Assembly (NCBI RefSeq): GCF_002860205.1
Contig: NZ_PGVB01000032.1
Location: 1-49,382 of the forward strand
Length of the DNA stretch: 49,382 bases
Direction of reading: 5' to 3'
Origin: Bacillus sp. T33-2
Lineage (GTDB): Bacteria; Bacillota; Bacilli; Bacillales; Cytobacillaceae
Positions 8,294 to 17,852 of this stretch are shown here, piece after piece (position 1 is the stretch's first letter; the number at the start of each line of letters is the position of its first letter). The notes beneath the pieces are model-generated. The model saw only the letters and a program-made list of their open reading frames with translations. It did no database searches and had not been told where the DNA came from. Position numbers and translations under genes: made by a program.

Positions 8294-8333
8294 GTCCATT
8301 TCCTCCAATCACGATCCCCCCTAAACTCCATAT

Positions 8334-8366
8334 AAAAAGAGAACACTTAAGCCTGATAAGGTTCTC
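8334..8366 (-). terminator. Terminator between tail-tip genes and lysis genes
   Basis: Minus strand: GAGAAC-CTTA pairs with TAAG-T-GTTCTC (one bulge) and is followed by TTTTTAT. It overlaps the stop codon of the XkdX gene, so some transcripts should end before the lysis genes. Confidence 0.7.
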
Positions 8367-8481
8367 CTGTGATTTCTTCGTATTGTTCTGCTGTGATTTT
8401 TCCCTTTAGGACGAATTGCTTGATTCTCTCCGGGTCGTGATAAATATTCCAGTCATTATTAGCAAGTTTGAACCAATCCAT
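8347..8481 (-). CDS. xkdX: XkdX family protein
   Basis: 44-aa protein with the XkdX signature: aromatic N-terminus (DWFKLANNDW), a Val-Lys-Gly-Lys-Ile-Thr motif and the C-terminal EQYEEITGEPY. XkdX is a conserved tiny protein encoded just after the tail-fibre genes in PBSX-type phages; its role is unknown. The ATG follows directly on the TAA of the upstream gene, so it is translationally coupled. Confidence 0.9.
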   Translation of the reverse strand: MDWFKLANNDWNIYHDPERIKQFVLKGKITAEQYEEITGEPYQA

Positions 8482-8769
8482 TTATAACACTCCGTTCATC
8501 ATTAGTGTGAAAATAAGGTCGGCTTGTTCTTTTTGAACGACACCTAATGCGCTTAACACTTCCGGCGGAGGCGCTATTTCTTCGAAAATATCCTCAAACT
8601 TAGAACCGACCACACTCTTTAGGCGGAATTGTTTTCCTTGTGATTGCTTCGTCCTTATCTCCTCGTAAGTCCCGTCGGTTAATTCAGCGTCTTGCGGACT
8701 TATCTCGTGTAAATCTATGTGGAGAAATTCGAAATCCCCGGCACCTTTGTCACGCAAATAGTACATCAA
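8482..8769 (-). CDS. XkdW-position tail protein, unknown
   Basis: 95-aa protein in the position of xkdW (between the fibre gene and xkdX). The C-terminal pattern 'V...LGVVQKEQADLIFTLMMNGVL' is common in small phage tail-tip proteins that precede XkdX. It is acidic, without Cys or membrane segments. The function is unknown; a fibre-associated or chaperone role is possible. Confidence 0.65.
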   Translation of the reverse strand: MMYYLRDKGAGDFEFLHIDLHEISPQDAELTDGTYEEIRTKQSQGKQFRLKSVVGSKFEDIFEEIAPPPEVLSALGVVQKEQADLIFTLMMNGVL

Positions 8770-8778
8770 AATCCCTCC

Positions 8779-9543
8779 TTATATTCCGATAGCAAACCAT
8801 ACCACCGTTGCATTACCAGCAGACTCTGGTTTAACATAGGCAGTAAACGCGTGTTTTAAGGCGTTGCCGTTGTTCGCTTGACCATATGCGCCAGCAGAGG
8901 CGTACATGTCCGTAAATACATTAAAGCATTGCGCCGGGAATGTGACAGGAAAGTTAATCTGCCGACTTACCCATGAGTTTGCGGTTAATCCGGTTAAGTC
9001 TAAAAAGCCCCACTGTAGAATTAATCCGTTCGGCAATTTCGTCCATCCGCTTGATTTTAAATCGCCCGGATAAGCAGATTCCCACGTATATTTCCTTTCG
9101 TCAGTTTCCGTTCCTTGTACGATTGTTGGGACATTGGCATTCACTCTTATTTGCGCTAGAGCTATTTCCCAACGTGCCGAGTTTTGTGCAAGTGCAGGTG
9201 CGATAGGTGACGCAGCCGGAACACCTTGTAAAACTGCCAATTGAATATTGTTATTTGTCCAATCAAGGCGAAGGATTACTCTATCAATCCGAGGGTTAAC
9301 GGAATCTGCAGCAGCAATCGGTAACACTACATATTCAGTTGATTCGTAGTAATGACCCTTTATCCAAGCGACACCCGGACTTACTTTTACCTGCATACCC
9401 GTTGCGTCTGCAAATACGTGCAGATCGTTTAATTCATTCTTAATTATGCCAGTGTTAAGCCAATGTTGCGCCATTTTTGACCATTGTTGTTCAGTTATGC
9501 TTGCTCCTGCACCACTATCAAACGGGAAAGATATTTGTGGCAT
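8779..9543 (-). CDS. Tail fibre protein with gp53-like C-terminal domain
   Basis: 254-aa tail fibre. The N-terminal part (ISFPFDSGAG..., then FADATGMQVKVSPGVAWIKGHYY) is the collar typical of Bacillus phage fibres; the C-terminal 90 residues (KLPNGLILQWG...FPVTFPAQCFNVF) match the gp53-like putative tail fibre C-terminal domain, a likely host-binding knob. AAGGTGAT is placed 3-8 nt before the ATG at 9543, which is preferred to the TTG at 9561. The gene slightly overlaps the regulatory region of the hub gene upstream. Confidence 0.8.
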   Translation of the reverse strand: MPQISFPFDSGAGASITEQQWSKMAQHWLNTGIIKNELNDLHVFADATGMQVKVSPGVAWIKGHYYESTEYVVLPIAAADSVNPRIDRVILRLDWTNNNIQLAVLQGVPAASPIAPALAQNSARWEIALAQIRVNANVPTIVQGTETDERKYTWESAYPGDLKSSGWTKLPNGLILQWGFLDLTGLTANSWVSRQINFPVTFPAQCFNVFTDMYASAGAYGQANNGNALKHAFTAYVKPESAGNATVVWFAIGI

Positions 9544-9557
9544 TCGATCACCTTCTT

Positions 9558-10769
9558 TCAAGTTCTTTCAAGATTACTAATGCGTTTGGACAATTTACGC
9601 ATCTTATCAAAAATGCCTAAGATGGAATTACTGACGGTATCAGGAGTGCCGATAACAGGACTGACGGTTTCGCCATTTGGTGTAATGCTTATCTTGACTC
9701 CCCTTACCACGTCTTGTATCACGGTCAATTTCTCCTGAATTTTCCTTACGCGCTCAACATCCACGGGAACGGTTTGATAAGCAGAAATAAAATAGTGGAG
9801 TGTTTCAACAGTCACCATTTCTCCAGGCTGTGTGAACACGACAGATACTTTATCCCCTAAGTTGTAATCATGGACGAACGCAAGTTGTGGCGTGTCTAGT
9901 GGGGTAAAGCTCAGGCTTCTCTTTTCTGCATTAGTGGCCAGTTCTTCAACCATGGACTGCTCAAGTTCCGGAATTTCCGTGGTATTCCTCTGGTCGATGA
10001 ACTTTTCAAACCTACCATATTCCGCAATGCTGGCAGAATCACCACGTTCTAAAAGGATTCTCTCTGTGCCTTCTCCGCCGCCGCCGACAATTGTATAATT
10101 CACATCAGGAGCTTCTGTACCATATTCAAAGCTTGCAAGATTTCCAAGCAAAGGACTAAAAAAAGCAGACCTTGTTTTGTCTGCTGGTTGGTACACTTGA
10201 AATTGTAATTGTTTGCCTACTTGAACCACTCTGAAACCCAAGTCCCCTCCGGCTAATGCCAGACTTTGAAACAGCTCCAACAGAGTGTGGAAGCGTCCCC
10301 TGCCGGTTACCGATTTCCCCAATGCTTTATTAGGCTCCAGGGTAAGTGATCGCCTTTCCGGAAGTGCATTCGGTCCTATATTTACATCCACATATTGCTT
10401 CATGATTGTTTCAGCTGGGCCTGTTCTCACATCATAATCTTTAAGGGTAAAATTACCACTCGGTTCTGGATAAGCCAAATTCAAAAGATGAATCATGTCA
10501 TCAGTTCCACTTACCGTAAGAGTGTCCTGTTTACTGTTCCATTTACGATATGGTTTTCGGACAGGGCCTGAAAAAATGGTCTGACCGTTCCTAGTGACTA
10601 TGATCCCCGTGCGCTGTTTGATGAGCTCCCTCGCTGCACCCGTGTCTGTTGGAAGGTCCATAATCCATGCTCCTATTGCATTGAAACGAGGGATTAATTC
10701 AAGGTTGTTATAATCATTTATCTCTGCCACTCGATTCAAGTTCTGGTCACGAACGTAAATCTTATACAT
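9558..10769 (-). CDS. ReqiPepy6 Gp37-like tail hub/tip protein
   Basis: 403-aa protein of the siphovirus ReqiPepy6 Gp37-like family, the probable baseplate hub (Tal N-terminal-like). Visible features are an N-terminal strand-rich domain (YVRDQNLNRVAEI...), a central GGGGEGTER loop and a C-terminal segment with VTVETLHYF and coiled-coil end (KMRKLSKRISNLERT). It follows the distal tail gene with a 1-base gap, as expected for the tail-tip operon. Confidence 0.8.
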   Translation of the reverse strand: MYKIYVRDQNLNRVAEINDYNNLELIPRFNAIGAWIMDLPTDTGAARELIKQRTGIIVTRNGQTIFSGPVRKPYRKWNSKQDTLTVSGTDDMIHLLNLAYPEPSGNFTLKDYDVRTGPAETIMKQYVDVNIGPNALPERRSLTLEPNKALGKSVTGRGRFHTLLELFQSLALAGGDLGFRVVQVGKQLQFQVYQPADKTRSAFFSPLLGNLASFEYGTEAPDVNYTIVGGGGEGTERILLERGDSASIAEYGRFEKFIDQRNTTEIPELEQSMVEELATNAEKRSLSFTPLDTPQLAFVHDYNLGDKVSVVFTQPGEMVTVETLHYFISAYQTVPVDVERVRKIQEKLTVIQDVVRGVKISITPNGETVSPVIGTPDTVSNSILGIFDKMRKLSKRISNLERT

Positions 10770-10770
10770 C

Positions 10771-11646
10771 TTATGGCCCCCAGTACCTGTTACGATAAGT
10801 CAGTTGTATATTTGTATCTGTCGTTGCGTTAGACATCTCAATCCGGATGCTGTTAGGACCCTCGCACAAAGCCCACAGGGATGAATCATCGCTCAATGTG
10901 TGAAACAGATTGGTGCCGTCCCCTTTTCTCACCGTTTTAACAAACGGTTTAGTGTCAATTATTATGGTTTCTCCGGTGCCAAGACGCGCCCCGATGGTTG
11001 CATCCAAACTCATTACTTCTCCGGTCGTCATGTTCCGTAAAATAATATTTTCTCCGGGACCTGTTATAATCCATTCCGGCCAAGTTTCCACATCACCTGC
11101 ATTATCAATTGTTATATCAGCAAAAACTGTGGAAGATGCGAGTCTTAAGGGGAATATCGGGAAAAAAGCTGCTGGATTTTCATCGATTTTAATAGTTTGT
11201 ACGATTGAGCTAGTGTCGTACCAGAAAGGGTCAAACGCTCGAAAAACAAGCAATAATTTTTGCCAGTATGTCCCTTTATTCCCACGTCCTTCAGTACCTT
11301 CTAAACCCTTGGAGTAACGGCAAAAAATCTCCCGTTGGGAACCGTCAGGAGCTATGGACCGAATTCGACCATCACCTTTTAATGGATTAAACCGCCTTAA
11401 AAAAAATCGGACTGTCTCCCTTAACTTTTGCGGCGATTCGCATTCAAGTAGTAAAGGCAGATCAAAATCTTTCGGTTGAATTTTAATATTCCTTAACCTG
11501 CTGCCTGCTTGAAATGGTACTTCATCCTCTACAAAAGAAACGGGTGGCATGTACCACCCTTGCTTTCCCTCTAGAATTTTAATGGAATCTCTATTTAGTG
11601 GATATTCAGCATTGTTTGCATCTATCCATGAAACTTTATCCCCCAT
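10771..11646 (-). CDS. Distal tail protein (Dit-like)
   Basis: 291-aa siphovirus tail component of the Dit type, which forms the hexameric ring between tail tube and baseplate. The N-terminal domain carries the usual 'L.RNI.I...D..LPLLLE..' pattern and WYDT/WP-EW motifs; a C-terminal galectin-like domain ends in RNRYWGP. GGAGGTG precedes the ATG, which lies inside the last codons of the tape measure gene (11-base overlap), the conserved tape-measure then Dit order. Confidence 0.8.
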   Translation of the reverse strand: MGDKVSWIDANNAEYPLNRDSIKILEGKQGWYMPPVSFVEDEVPFQAGSRLRNIKIQPKDFDLPLLLECESPQKLRETVRFFLRRFNPLKGDGRIRSIAPDGSQREIFCRYSKGLEGTEGRGNKGTYWQKLLLVFRAFDPFWYDTSSIVQTIKIDENPAAFFPIFPLRLASSTVFADITIDNAGDVETWPEWIITGPGENIILRNMTTGEVMSLDATIGARLGTGETIIIDTKPFVKTVRKGDGTNLFHTLSDDSSLWALCEGPNSIRIEMSNATTDTNIQLTYRNRYWGP

Positions 11647-14600
11647 AAAGCACCTCCATTCGGCGCCACTCCCTTATCATTGCGTTTGATGCTTCATTCG
11701 GGTCTACGGCGCCATGGAAATGGAAGGTTTGATTTACATCACCCCGACCTGCTGGTTTTGCTGCTGCAGCCGAATTTCCTCCAGTGTACATTAATTCCCT
11801 ACCGCTTTCTCCAACAAGAGCTAATCCACCCGGTACGTATGTCGAACCACTTCCGAATGCCGGAATGTTCCACTTTCGTAAAATCGCTTGTGATTGGTGA
11901 GATCCTTGAAGGACAGCTTCTGTGTCTGCATTAGGAATTACTTTAGCACCTTTGGGTAAATTCATTATGCTTGGCTGATTTACAAGGGCTAATCCAGGCA
12001 TTCCAGGAAAATACGTTAATTCCCGTCCCCGTTCGGCTAAAGCAGCTAGTCCAGCTGGTGTATCACGCGAACCAACGAAGAAACCTGGTATCCCGATATC
12101 TCCTAACCAATTCCCGAAACTAGATGCTGCTTTTTTAACAGTGACCCATACGCTTTTGTTAGCATCTTTCTCGGCATCCTTATGGATGGCATTCGCTTTT
12201 CCATAATCCGTAACATCAATTTCTTTTCTGACATCCAGACTTGCCTCATCAGTGATAATCTTTGCTTCATGATAACCGTCTCCAGAAAACTGGATATCTT
12301 TCACTTCAGAAGCAGAAAGGATCCGCGACATATCCCGCGATTTTTGGGTACCTTCTTCGATTTTTTGGTTAACTGACCCTTGCTCACCTTGAATGTTTTG
12401 AATTTCACCTTTTGTATCCCTGTATAGTCCGAGTGCGTGGCCTAGATTGTCAAGTTCTTCTTGTTGTTGTTGATTCAGACCGCCCTGCTCTTGTTTGATT
12501 CGGTTCAACTCAGTGATCCTGCTTTGGGTTTTGGCTATTGCCTGGTCCAGTTGCGCAATTCCTTCGGCACCCGTTGCATTGATGCCGGCATTCGCTAATT
12601 GGACATTGATCAACTCATTGAATAATTCCTGAGTCTTGACGATCTGCTCATTGCTTTTATCCAATGATTTCTGTTTTTCCTGAACTTCGCCGGCTATTCC
12701 TGAGACAATACTATTCTGACCGGCAAGTTCCACTCCCAACTGATCGATTCTCGACTGCGTTTTTTGTGCAAGTACATCTTCACCCGCGGCGAGCTGGTCC
12801 TGTTTTAATTTAGACAGCTCCCGGATATTAAACTCGATTCCTGCAGCCTCGATTTTTGCACTGTTTAATTCTCGTATTTTTCCGTTAAGGGCCTCAGTTG
12901 CCTCTATTTGAGCTTGAATATGATCATTTAACTGAGCATCGGCTTTAGTCTTTTGGACTTCCAATTCCAAAGCGATGTTATCCCTTAATGCTTGATTGGC
13001 ACGGTGAAGGTCGTCTGTGTTTTCAAGAATAGCATTACCTTGCTCTGAAAACGCCCGGCCCGCTTCCGGAACCTTTTCAATCAACTTATCGTTTAGGCTG
13101 AGCATTTCTAAAAATTCATCGTTTGTCAGGCCTGACTTTTCTCTCAAGTAATCGGCTTGTTTTGTCAAGTTGGCTATTTCTTCAGCCGAAGTGGCTGTTT
13201 TTAAATCATCCTGAAGATCCTTGAAAAGAAGTAATTCCGCATTAGATAGCTGGTTTTTCTCTCTGAGGGCTTCGTATTTTCCGGTCAAATCTTCAAGAGA
13301 TTTCTGCTGATCGATTAACGATTTAGCGTGTTCTAGATTTACTTCTTTAGATTCGTCCGTTTGTTTAGATAAACCCGCAATCGCTGCGGCTGCTAAACCT
13401 GCACCGATCACAAGGCCGACTGGACCTGTTAACGCGGCAACTAATCCACCGGATCCTGCAAGCACCGCTGTTAGAGCTCCAAAGCCGGAAATTGCGGTGC
13501 CAGCAACTGCAAGGGTTATACCCAACGCAGCTGTCACACCAGTCAGGCCAGCTGCGACTAAGGCGGCATTTGCAATATTTTGCTGCATCTCTGGCGAGAG
13601 TTTATTGAACCCATTGGTCATATCCTGGACTTTTGCTACAACCTTATCAATCATAGGCAGCAAGTTATTACCAAATGAAATGGCGGCCGTCTCGACTGAC
13701 CCTTTTAAAAGCTCTATTCGCCCCTTTACGTTGTCCAGTTTGGTAGCGGCCACATCAGCAGATTTGATTTTAGTCATAGCATCAGCCATAGTGGTGATGC
13801 CGTTTGCGCCCTCTTTATAGAGAATATTTGCGGCACGGATTGCGTCCGTACCAAACATCGTCTTCAAGGCCATTTGACGCTGTTCGTCGGATAGTTTTGC
13901 CAACTTAGTTTTGAGTAACTCCGAGATATCCGCCAATGACTTTATGGAGCCATTTGCATCGTAGAATTGACTTGTCCCTTTTTCGGTCAGCAAGCCCAAT
14001 TCTTTCATCTGGGCCGTGGCTTCTTTTGTGGAAGGCGATAAATTCAGGAGCATGGTCTTTAACGATGTACCCGCATCGGACCCTTTTACAGTTGTTTTTA
14101 CAGGCTCTTTATCCTGTATCTCCAAGTTTCCTTGGAGTATCGGACTATATCTTCACCCTCGACTAAACGTTAGGGCGGAACGCACTCGTGGGTCTCCATC
14201 ATCCGGTCTGGATGGTATGACCTAGTCTCTACACCTTCCTCGCATTCCTGCAAGGCTTGGCTCGGGATTGGCATATTTGCATAAAATTAAACTTTTTTAT
14301 GCAAACTTAGCTTTCCCCGAATTCACGTCCTATTTTATGCTGCAAGTTTCCTTACAACCGGGCTAAAAGTTAACCCATTCTGGGCAAAGGAAGCAAGTGC
14401 GGTGGTTGTATCTTTAAAAGATAATCCTACACCGCTGGCGACGGCCGAGACCATCGAAAGGCCAAACTTCATTTCTGAAACGGAAGTTGCTGAAGCATTG
14501 GCAGCCCCGGCCAGGAGATCCGCGGCCTGCATAACCGAAAGGTTGTCTTTTTTAAATGCGTTGAGCGCAGTAGAAGCAACTTCCGCGGCATCAGCCAACT

Positions 14601-16410
14601 CCAATTCGCCGGCAACTGCCAATGAGAGAGCTCCATCAAGACCGCCATTAATGATATCCGTGACGGTCACACCGGCTTTTATCAGTTCCTCGATGCCTTG
14701 GGCGGCTTCTAAACTCGAAAACTTAGTCTCCGCGCCCATCTTTTTAGCCAAATCTGTTAATGATGCTCCAAATTCATTCACTTCATCCGGTGACATCACC
14801 GATTTAACAGAGGACATCTGCGACTCAAAATCCATGGCTTTTTTTGCAGTAAGACCAAGGCCAGCACCTACTGCAAGGAACGCCATCCCAAAAGATTGAG
14901 TGATTTCTGATCCGGCAGATTGCATTTTCCCGCCGACATCTTGCATTCTTTCGCCTGTATCAACAACATTTTGCCTCAATCGTCTCCACGCGTTGGATTG
15001 TTCCTGAATTTCTTCAGTAGTATCCTGCAAGCGCCTCTCGGTTTGCCGTAGTTCTGATGTGGCCTGGTTCAAACGGATCGCTAATTCCTGTGTAGCTTGA
15101 GCATCAGCACCCACAGCATTAGCTGACTCACGATGTAAACGAGTAAATTCATCTACTCTCTGCTGCTGTAACCGTATAGTGTCATTCAAGTGATCAGCAC
15201 GCTGCTGAAGTTGGTCAGTCGTATTTCCGAAATCACGAATACCAGCAGTGGCGGCATCAAAAGTAGAATCCAAGAGTCTGATTTGTCGGTTAATAGAATC
15301 GACGTTTGCGTTGACTTCCCTTTCCAACTGGTTAAAGGCGTTACCTTGCTGCTGTATTTGCTGGTTAGTCTGCCTAATCTGGGATTCGGTATTTCTCATT
15401 GCCGCAGTGGCCTGATTAAGCCTTATAGCGAGTTCCTGCGTTTCCTGGGCATCGTCACCTTTTTCCCGAGCAGCCTCCTGATGCAACCTGGTTAACTCAT
15501 CAACCTGACGTCTCTGCAATTGCATGGTCTGAGTCAAATGGTCTGCTCTCTGCTGCAGCTGAGCAGTGGTGCTGCCAAAATTCTCAACGCCTGCCGTGGC
15601 CGCACGGAAAGAAGTATCCAACACCCTGATTTGCCTGGAAATGTTGTCAACACTGGCGTTAACCTGTGTCCTCAGCTGATTGAATGCATTGCCTTGTTCT
15701 TGAATCTCATTTGTGGTCGCCTGAAGCTGTACCTCTGTGTTTCTCATGGCCGCTGTTGCCTGGTTTAAACGGACAGCTAATTCTTGAGTCTCTTGAGCAT
15801 CTGCACCTTTCTGCTGGGCAGCCTCTCGGTGTAGATGGGTCAGTTCAGCTACCCGTTGTTGGTGGAGAATCAAGGATCGGGATAGGTGATCTTCTCTTTG
15901 CTGAAGGTCCTGAACAGAATTTCCGAAGTTTCTTATTCCTGCAGTGGCCGCGGAAAAGCTTGAATCCAGCACACGCATTTGTCGGGATATAGTTGCAACG
16001 CTGGCATTGACCTCAGTACTGAGTGTAGCAAAGCTGTCAGTTTGCTGACTGATCTGGGAATTTACCCTGTTGAGCTGCTGCTCAGTACCCCTCATGGCCG
16101 CCACGGCTTTATTGTAAGCGGTGGCGAGTTTCATGGTTTCTGCAGCATCTGCGCCTTTTGTCTGCTTACTTTGTTCATACTTCTGGCGAAGTTCTTCCAC
16201 CTTGCGACGGTGGGTGTCCATTGTGCGGGAAAGCACGTCAGCACGGGACCGTAAGGTTTCCAAACTGTTATCAAATTTAGCGGACCCAGCTGAAATGGCC
16301 TTAAATTCTGAATCCAATGCTCGCAAACGCTGATTTATATTTTTTAACCCCTGGGTCATGTTTGCATCTGTCAGACCAAGGGAAATTCTTAACGCTCCTA
16401 CTTCTGCCAA
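11636..16410 (-). CDS. Tape measure protein, interrupted by a group I intron
   Basis: Spliced product of about 1496 aa from exons 16410-14373 and 14088-11636. It sets tail length and is a TP901-family tape measure. Exon 1 has four 116-residue coiled-coil repeats (residues 27-480) and the first part of the conserved core (AKKMGAETKFSS...TALASFAQNG); exon 2 resumes with KGSDAGTSLKTMLLNLSP, the normal continuation, then a hydrophobic Gly/Ala segment, a coiled coil and C-terminal GLALVGE-type repeats. Joining 2038 and 2453 nt restores one frame of 1497 codons. Without splicing, exon 1 stops after about 12 intron codons. The start is TTG with GGGAGGTGA upstream. Confidence 0.9.
14089..14372 (-). 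ncRNA. Group I self-splicing intron in the tape measure gene
   Basis: 284-nt intron with no open reading frame of its own. The 5' exon ends ...AATGGGT (U before the cut) and the intron has a guide GCCC that pairs with GGGU through the conserved U-G; the intron ends in G at 14089. Core signals on the minus strand: R/P7 strand GTGTAGAGACTAG (plus 14221-14235), S/P7' strand AAGATATAGTCC (plus 14140-14153), a P5-like hairpin (14276-14305) and a P9-like CTCCAAG-GAAA-CTTGGAG hairpin (14120-14137) with a GNRA loop. Exon ligation gives Asn-Gly-Leu-Lys-Gly-Ser, the usual tape measure sequence. Subgroup probably IA, by inference. Confidence 0.93.
14971..16332 (-). repeat. Four tandem 116-residue repeats in tape measure exon 1
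   Basis: Residues 27-142, 143-258, 259-374 and 375-about 480 align without gaps. Each unit has LDS/T-F, an ATAG-like turn, a (L)QQRADHL segment, a VDELTRLH helix, GADAQETQELA and LNQATAAMRNTE. Units 2 to 4 are much closer to each other than to unit 1, so they arose by later duplication. A unit is 348 bp. Confidence 0.85.
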
Positions 16411-16424
16411 TTAGTCTCACCTCC

Positions 16425-16897
16425 CTATAACCACGGGACATCATCGGCATAAATGATCGTTTCTTCTTTGAAAAGGTCAAATAAAAAAAAGATGTCCGAC
16501 TCATCGATTTGATTGAGCGTCCATCCTTTTTGCATCAGTGTTTTATAAGTTTTCTTTACAATCTTGAACATTTCAGGAAACGTTACTTTTTTTCGTTTCC
16601 CGCGTCACCATTTTCATCTTCATCCTGATTTTCATCCTGATCAGGCGAGAACAGGCCATCAATGGTGAGCATCACTTTATCATGGGGGATGCCTGCCCAA
16701 AATTGATCAAGGTTAAATTGGTTTCCGAATGCCATTGGAACAAGTGCGGCAAATTTATCTAGTTCTTCGACGGTTAATCGGGTTGGATCCTTAGTTTTTG
16801 CCTTCAATTCAATGAAATTTCGCCATATTAGTCCGCTAACGAATGGAGTAACGAATTTCTTTTCTTCGCCATCGATAAAAAGTGTAATTGTTTTCAC
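16425..16897 (-). CDS. Tail assembly chaperone GT fusion made by -1 frameshift
   Basis: Frameshift product of about 157 aa: the 104 residues of the G protein followed in the -1 frame by 53 residues (starting VTFPEMFKIVKKTY and ending ADDVPWL). The T part has the family features 'GWTL..ID..D' and a hydrophobic FFLFDL segment. The shift occurs at 16586-16593. The stop TAG at 16425-16427 overlaps the Shine-Dalgarno sequence of the tape measure gene. G and GT proteins normally bind and chaperone the tape measure during tail assembly. Confidence 0.85.
16583..16897 (-). CDS. Tail assembly chaperone G
   Basis: 104-aa zero-frame product, encoded between major tail protein and tape measure as in lambda. 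It has a beta-rich N-terminus (TITLFIDGEEKKFVTPFVSGLIWRNFIEL), a helical middle and an acidic Asp/Glu/Asn tail at the slip site. GGAGG lies upstream of the ATG. Confidence 0.85.
   Translation of the reverse strand: MKTITLFIDGEEKKFVTPFVSGLIWRNFIELKAKTKDPTRLTVEELDKFAALVPMAFGNQFNLDQFWAGIPHDKVMLTIDGLFSPDQDENQDEDENGDAGNEKK
16586..16593 (-). promoter_or_regulatory. Slippery site for -1 ribosomal frameshift (A AAA AAG)
   Basis: Minus strand reads GAA AAA AAG TAA in the G frame: canonical A-AAA-AAG heptamer directly before the G stop codon. Slipping back one base continues into the T frame for 53 codons. Confidence 0.85.
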
Positions 16898-16916
16898 TGG
16901 AATTCCTCCTTAAATT

Positions 16917-16948
16917 CAAAAAAAAGAGACGGAAAAACTTCCGTCTCT
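16917..16948 (-). terminator. Terminator after the major tail protein gene
   Basis: Minus strand: AGAGACGGAA/TTCCGTCTCT 10-base stem followed by a T run. It overlaps the stop codon of the major tail protein and should set its high expression apart from the chaperones. Confidence 0.85.
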
Positions 16949-17511
16949 TACGCTATTGGTGCAGGTGTATAAACTTGGGTAAACCAATTTTGAGCAACCG
17001 TGCTGGCTGTCCCACTGTCGTGAGTAAAGCGGGCACGCCACTTGCCGTCATCCCTAGCGACAAACTTTCCACTAATCGCAGGATTTTGGAATTCAACTTG
17101 GCCGCCCTTTGTATTGTGAGTAGAGGCTGGCGGCTGGAATTTGCCCTTATAGTACCAGTAGTACCGGAAACCACCACCGTCTAGCGGCAAACGGAATCCT
17201 AGAGCGCCATATGGAGCAACGTTGTCGACAGAATCTTCAATGACTCCTTCAGCATTTTTTGTCGTGCCCATTAGCAAATCATAATCAGCATCAGACAAAT
17301 CTGATGTTGTTATCTGAATATCGATATCACCGAGGGCATTCGCGACAGCAACCGCACGGTCATCCGCATACATTGTGGTGATTGTGAAATTTGGTGTAAC
17401 CGTTGCGGTAATTGCTTCACTCAACTTTGCTGGTGCTTCGTATGTTCCATCAGCTTTAAACTTTGCAAAATATAAATCTCGCAAACCGATAGCATAAGCT
17501 TTTCCATCCAT
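16948..17511 (-). CDS. Major tail protein (phi13 family type)
   Basis: 187-aa tail tube subunit. The family pattern is present: YAIGLRDLYFAKF at the N-terminus, the long beta-hairpin region, a GALGFRLPL...YYWYYKGKF segment and a compact C-terminus. It is followed by a strong terminator and the G/GT chaperone pair, the standard order. Polymerises into the non-contractile tail tube. Confidence 0.85.
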   Translation of the reverse strand: MDGKAYAIGLRDLYFAKFKADGTYEAPAKLSEAITATVTPNFTITTMYADDRAVAVANALGDIDIQITTSDLSDADYDLLMGTTKNAEGVIEDSVDNVAPYGALGFRLPLDGGGFRYYWYYKGKFQPPASTHNTKGGQVEFQNPAISGKFVARDDGKWRARFTHDSGTASTVAQNWFTQVYTPAPIA

Positions 17512-17528
17512 CTATTTTTCATCTCCTC

Positions 17529-17852
17529 TTATTGAACAAAATTAAAGCGGAGCACCTTGTGATAAATCTTCGTGTCCGCTTCAAAAAACTCGGTTTCCAT
17601 CGTTCTGGTAAAACCGGCTTCTATTAATTTTTCTTTCACTTGCTTTGCAAGTGTGGTGTAATCGCCCTTGCTCCAGATATCCACCTGGATGGAATGGCGT
17701 GATTTAAGTTCAGAATCATCGCCGTGCAAGGCACCGTTTTGATTGAATTCAAAAAACGTAATATAAGTGGTTGCTGTCCCGGTGTACGTTTGAAAAGCCA
17801 CTGGAACACTCAGCGGCTTTAAGGTATTGATGATAAGAGAGTTTAGACTCAT
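17529..17852 (-). CDS. Tail terminator/completion protein (DUF3168-like)
   Basis: 107-aa protein in the tail terminator position between HK97 gp10-like and major tail genes. Its pattern (N-terminal helix, VPVAFQTYTGTATTYITF, SIQVDIWSKGDY, VLRFNFVQ) is that of gp17/DUF3168-like proteins that close the tail tube at the head side. It overlaps the upstream gene by 4 bases (ATGA). Confidence 0.75.
   Translation of the reverse strand: MSLNSLIINTLKPLSVPVAFQTYTGTATTYITFFEFNQNGALHGDDSELKSRHSIQVDIWSKGDYTTLAKQVKEKLIEAGFTRTMETEFFEADTKIYHKVLRFNFVQ

Noticed and set aside
14335-14410. Tape measure split as an inactivating mutation
   Set aside because: The interruption has group I intron core elements and exact splice logic, so it is not a simple stop mutation.
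16301-16504. 67-codon leftward frame across the tape measure start
   Set aside because: It overlaps the T frame of the frameshift protein and the tape measure start in a third phase and has no ribosome site.
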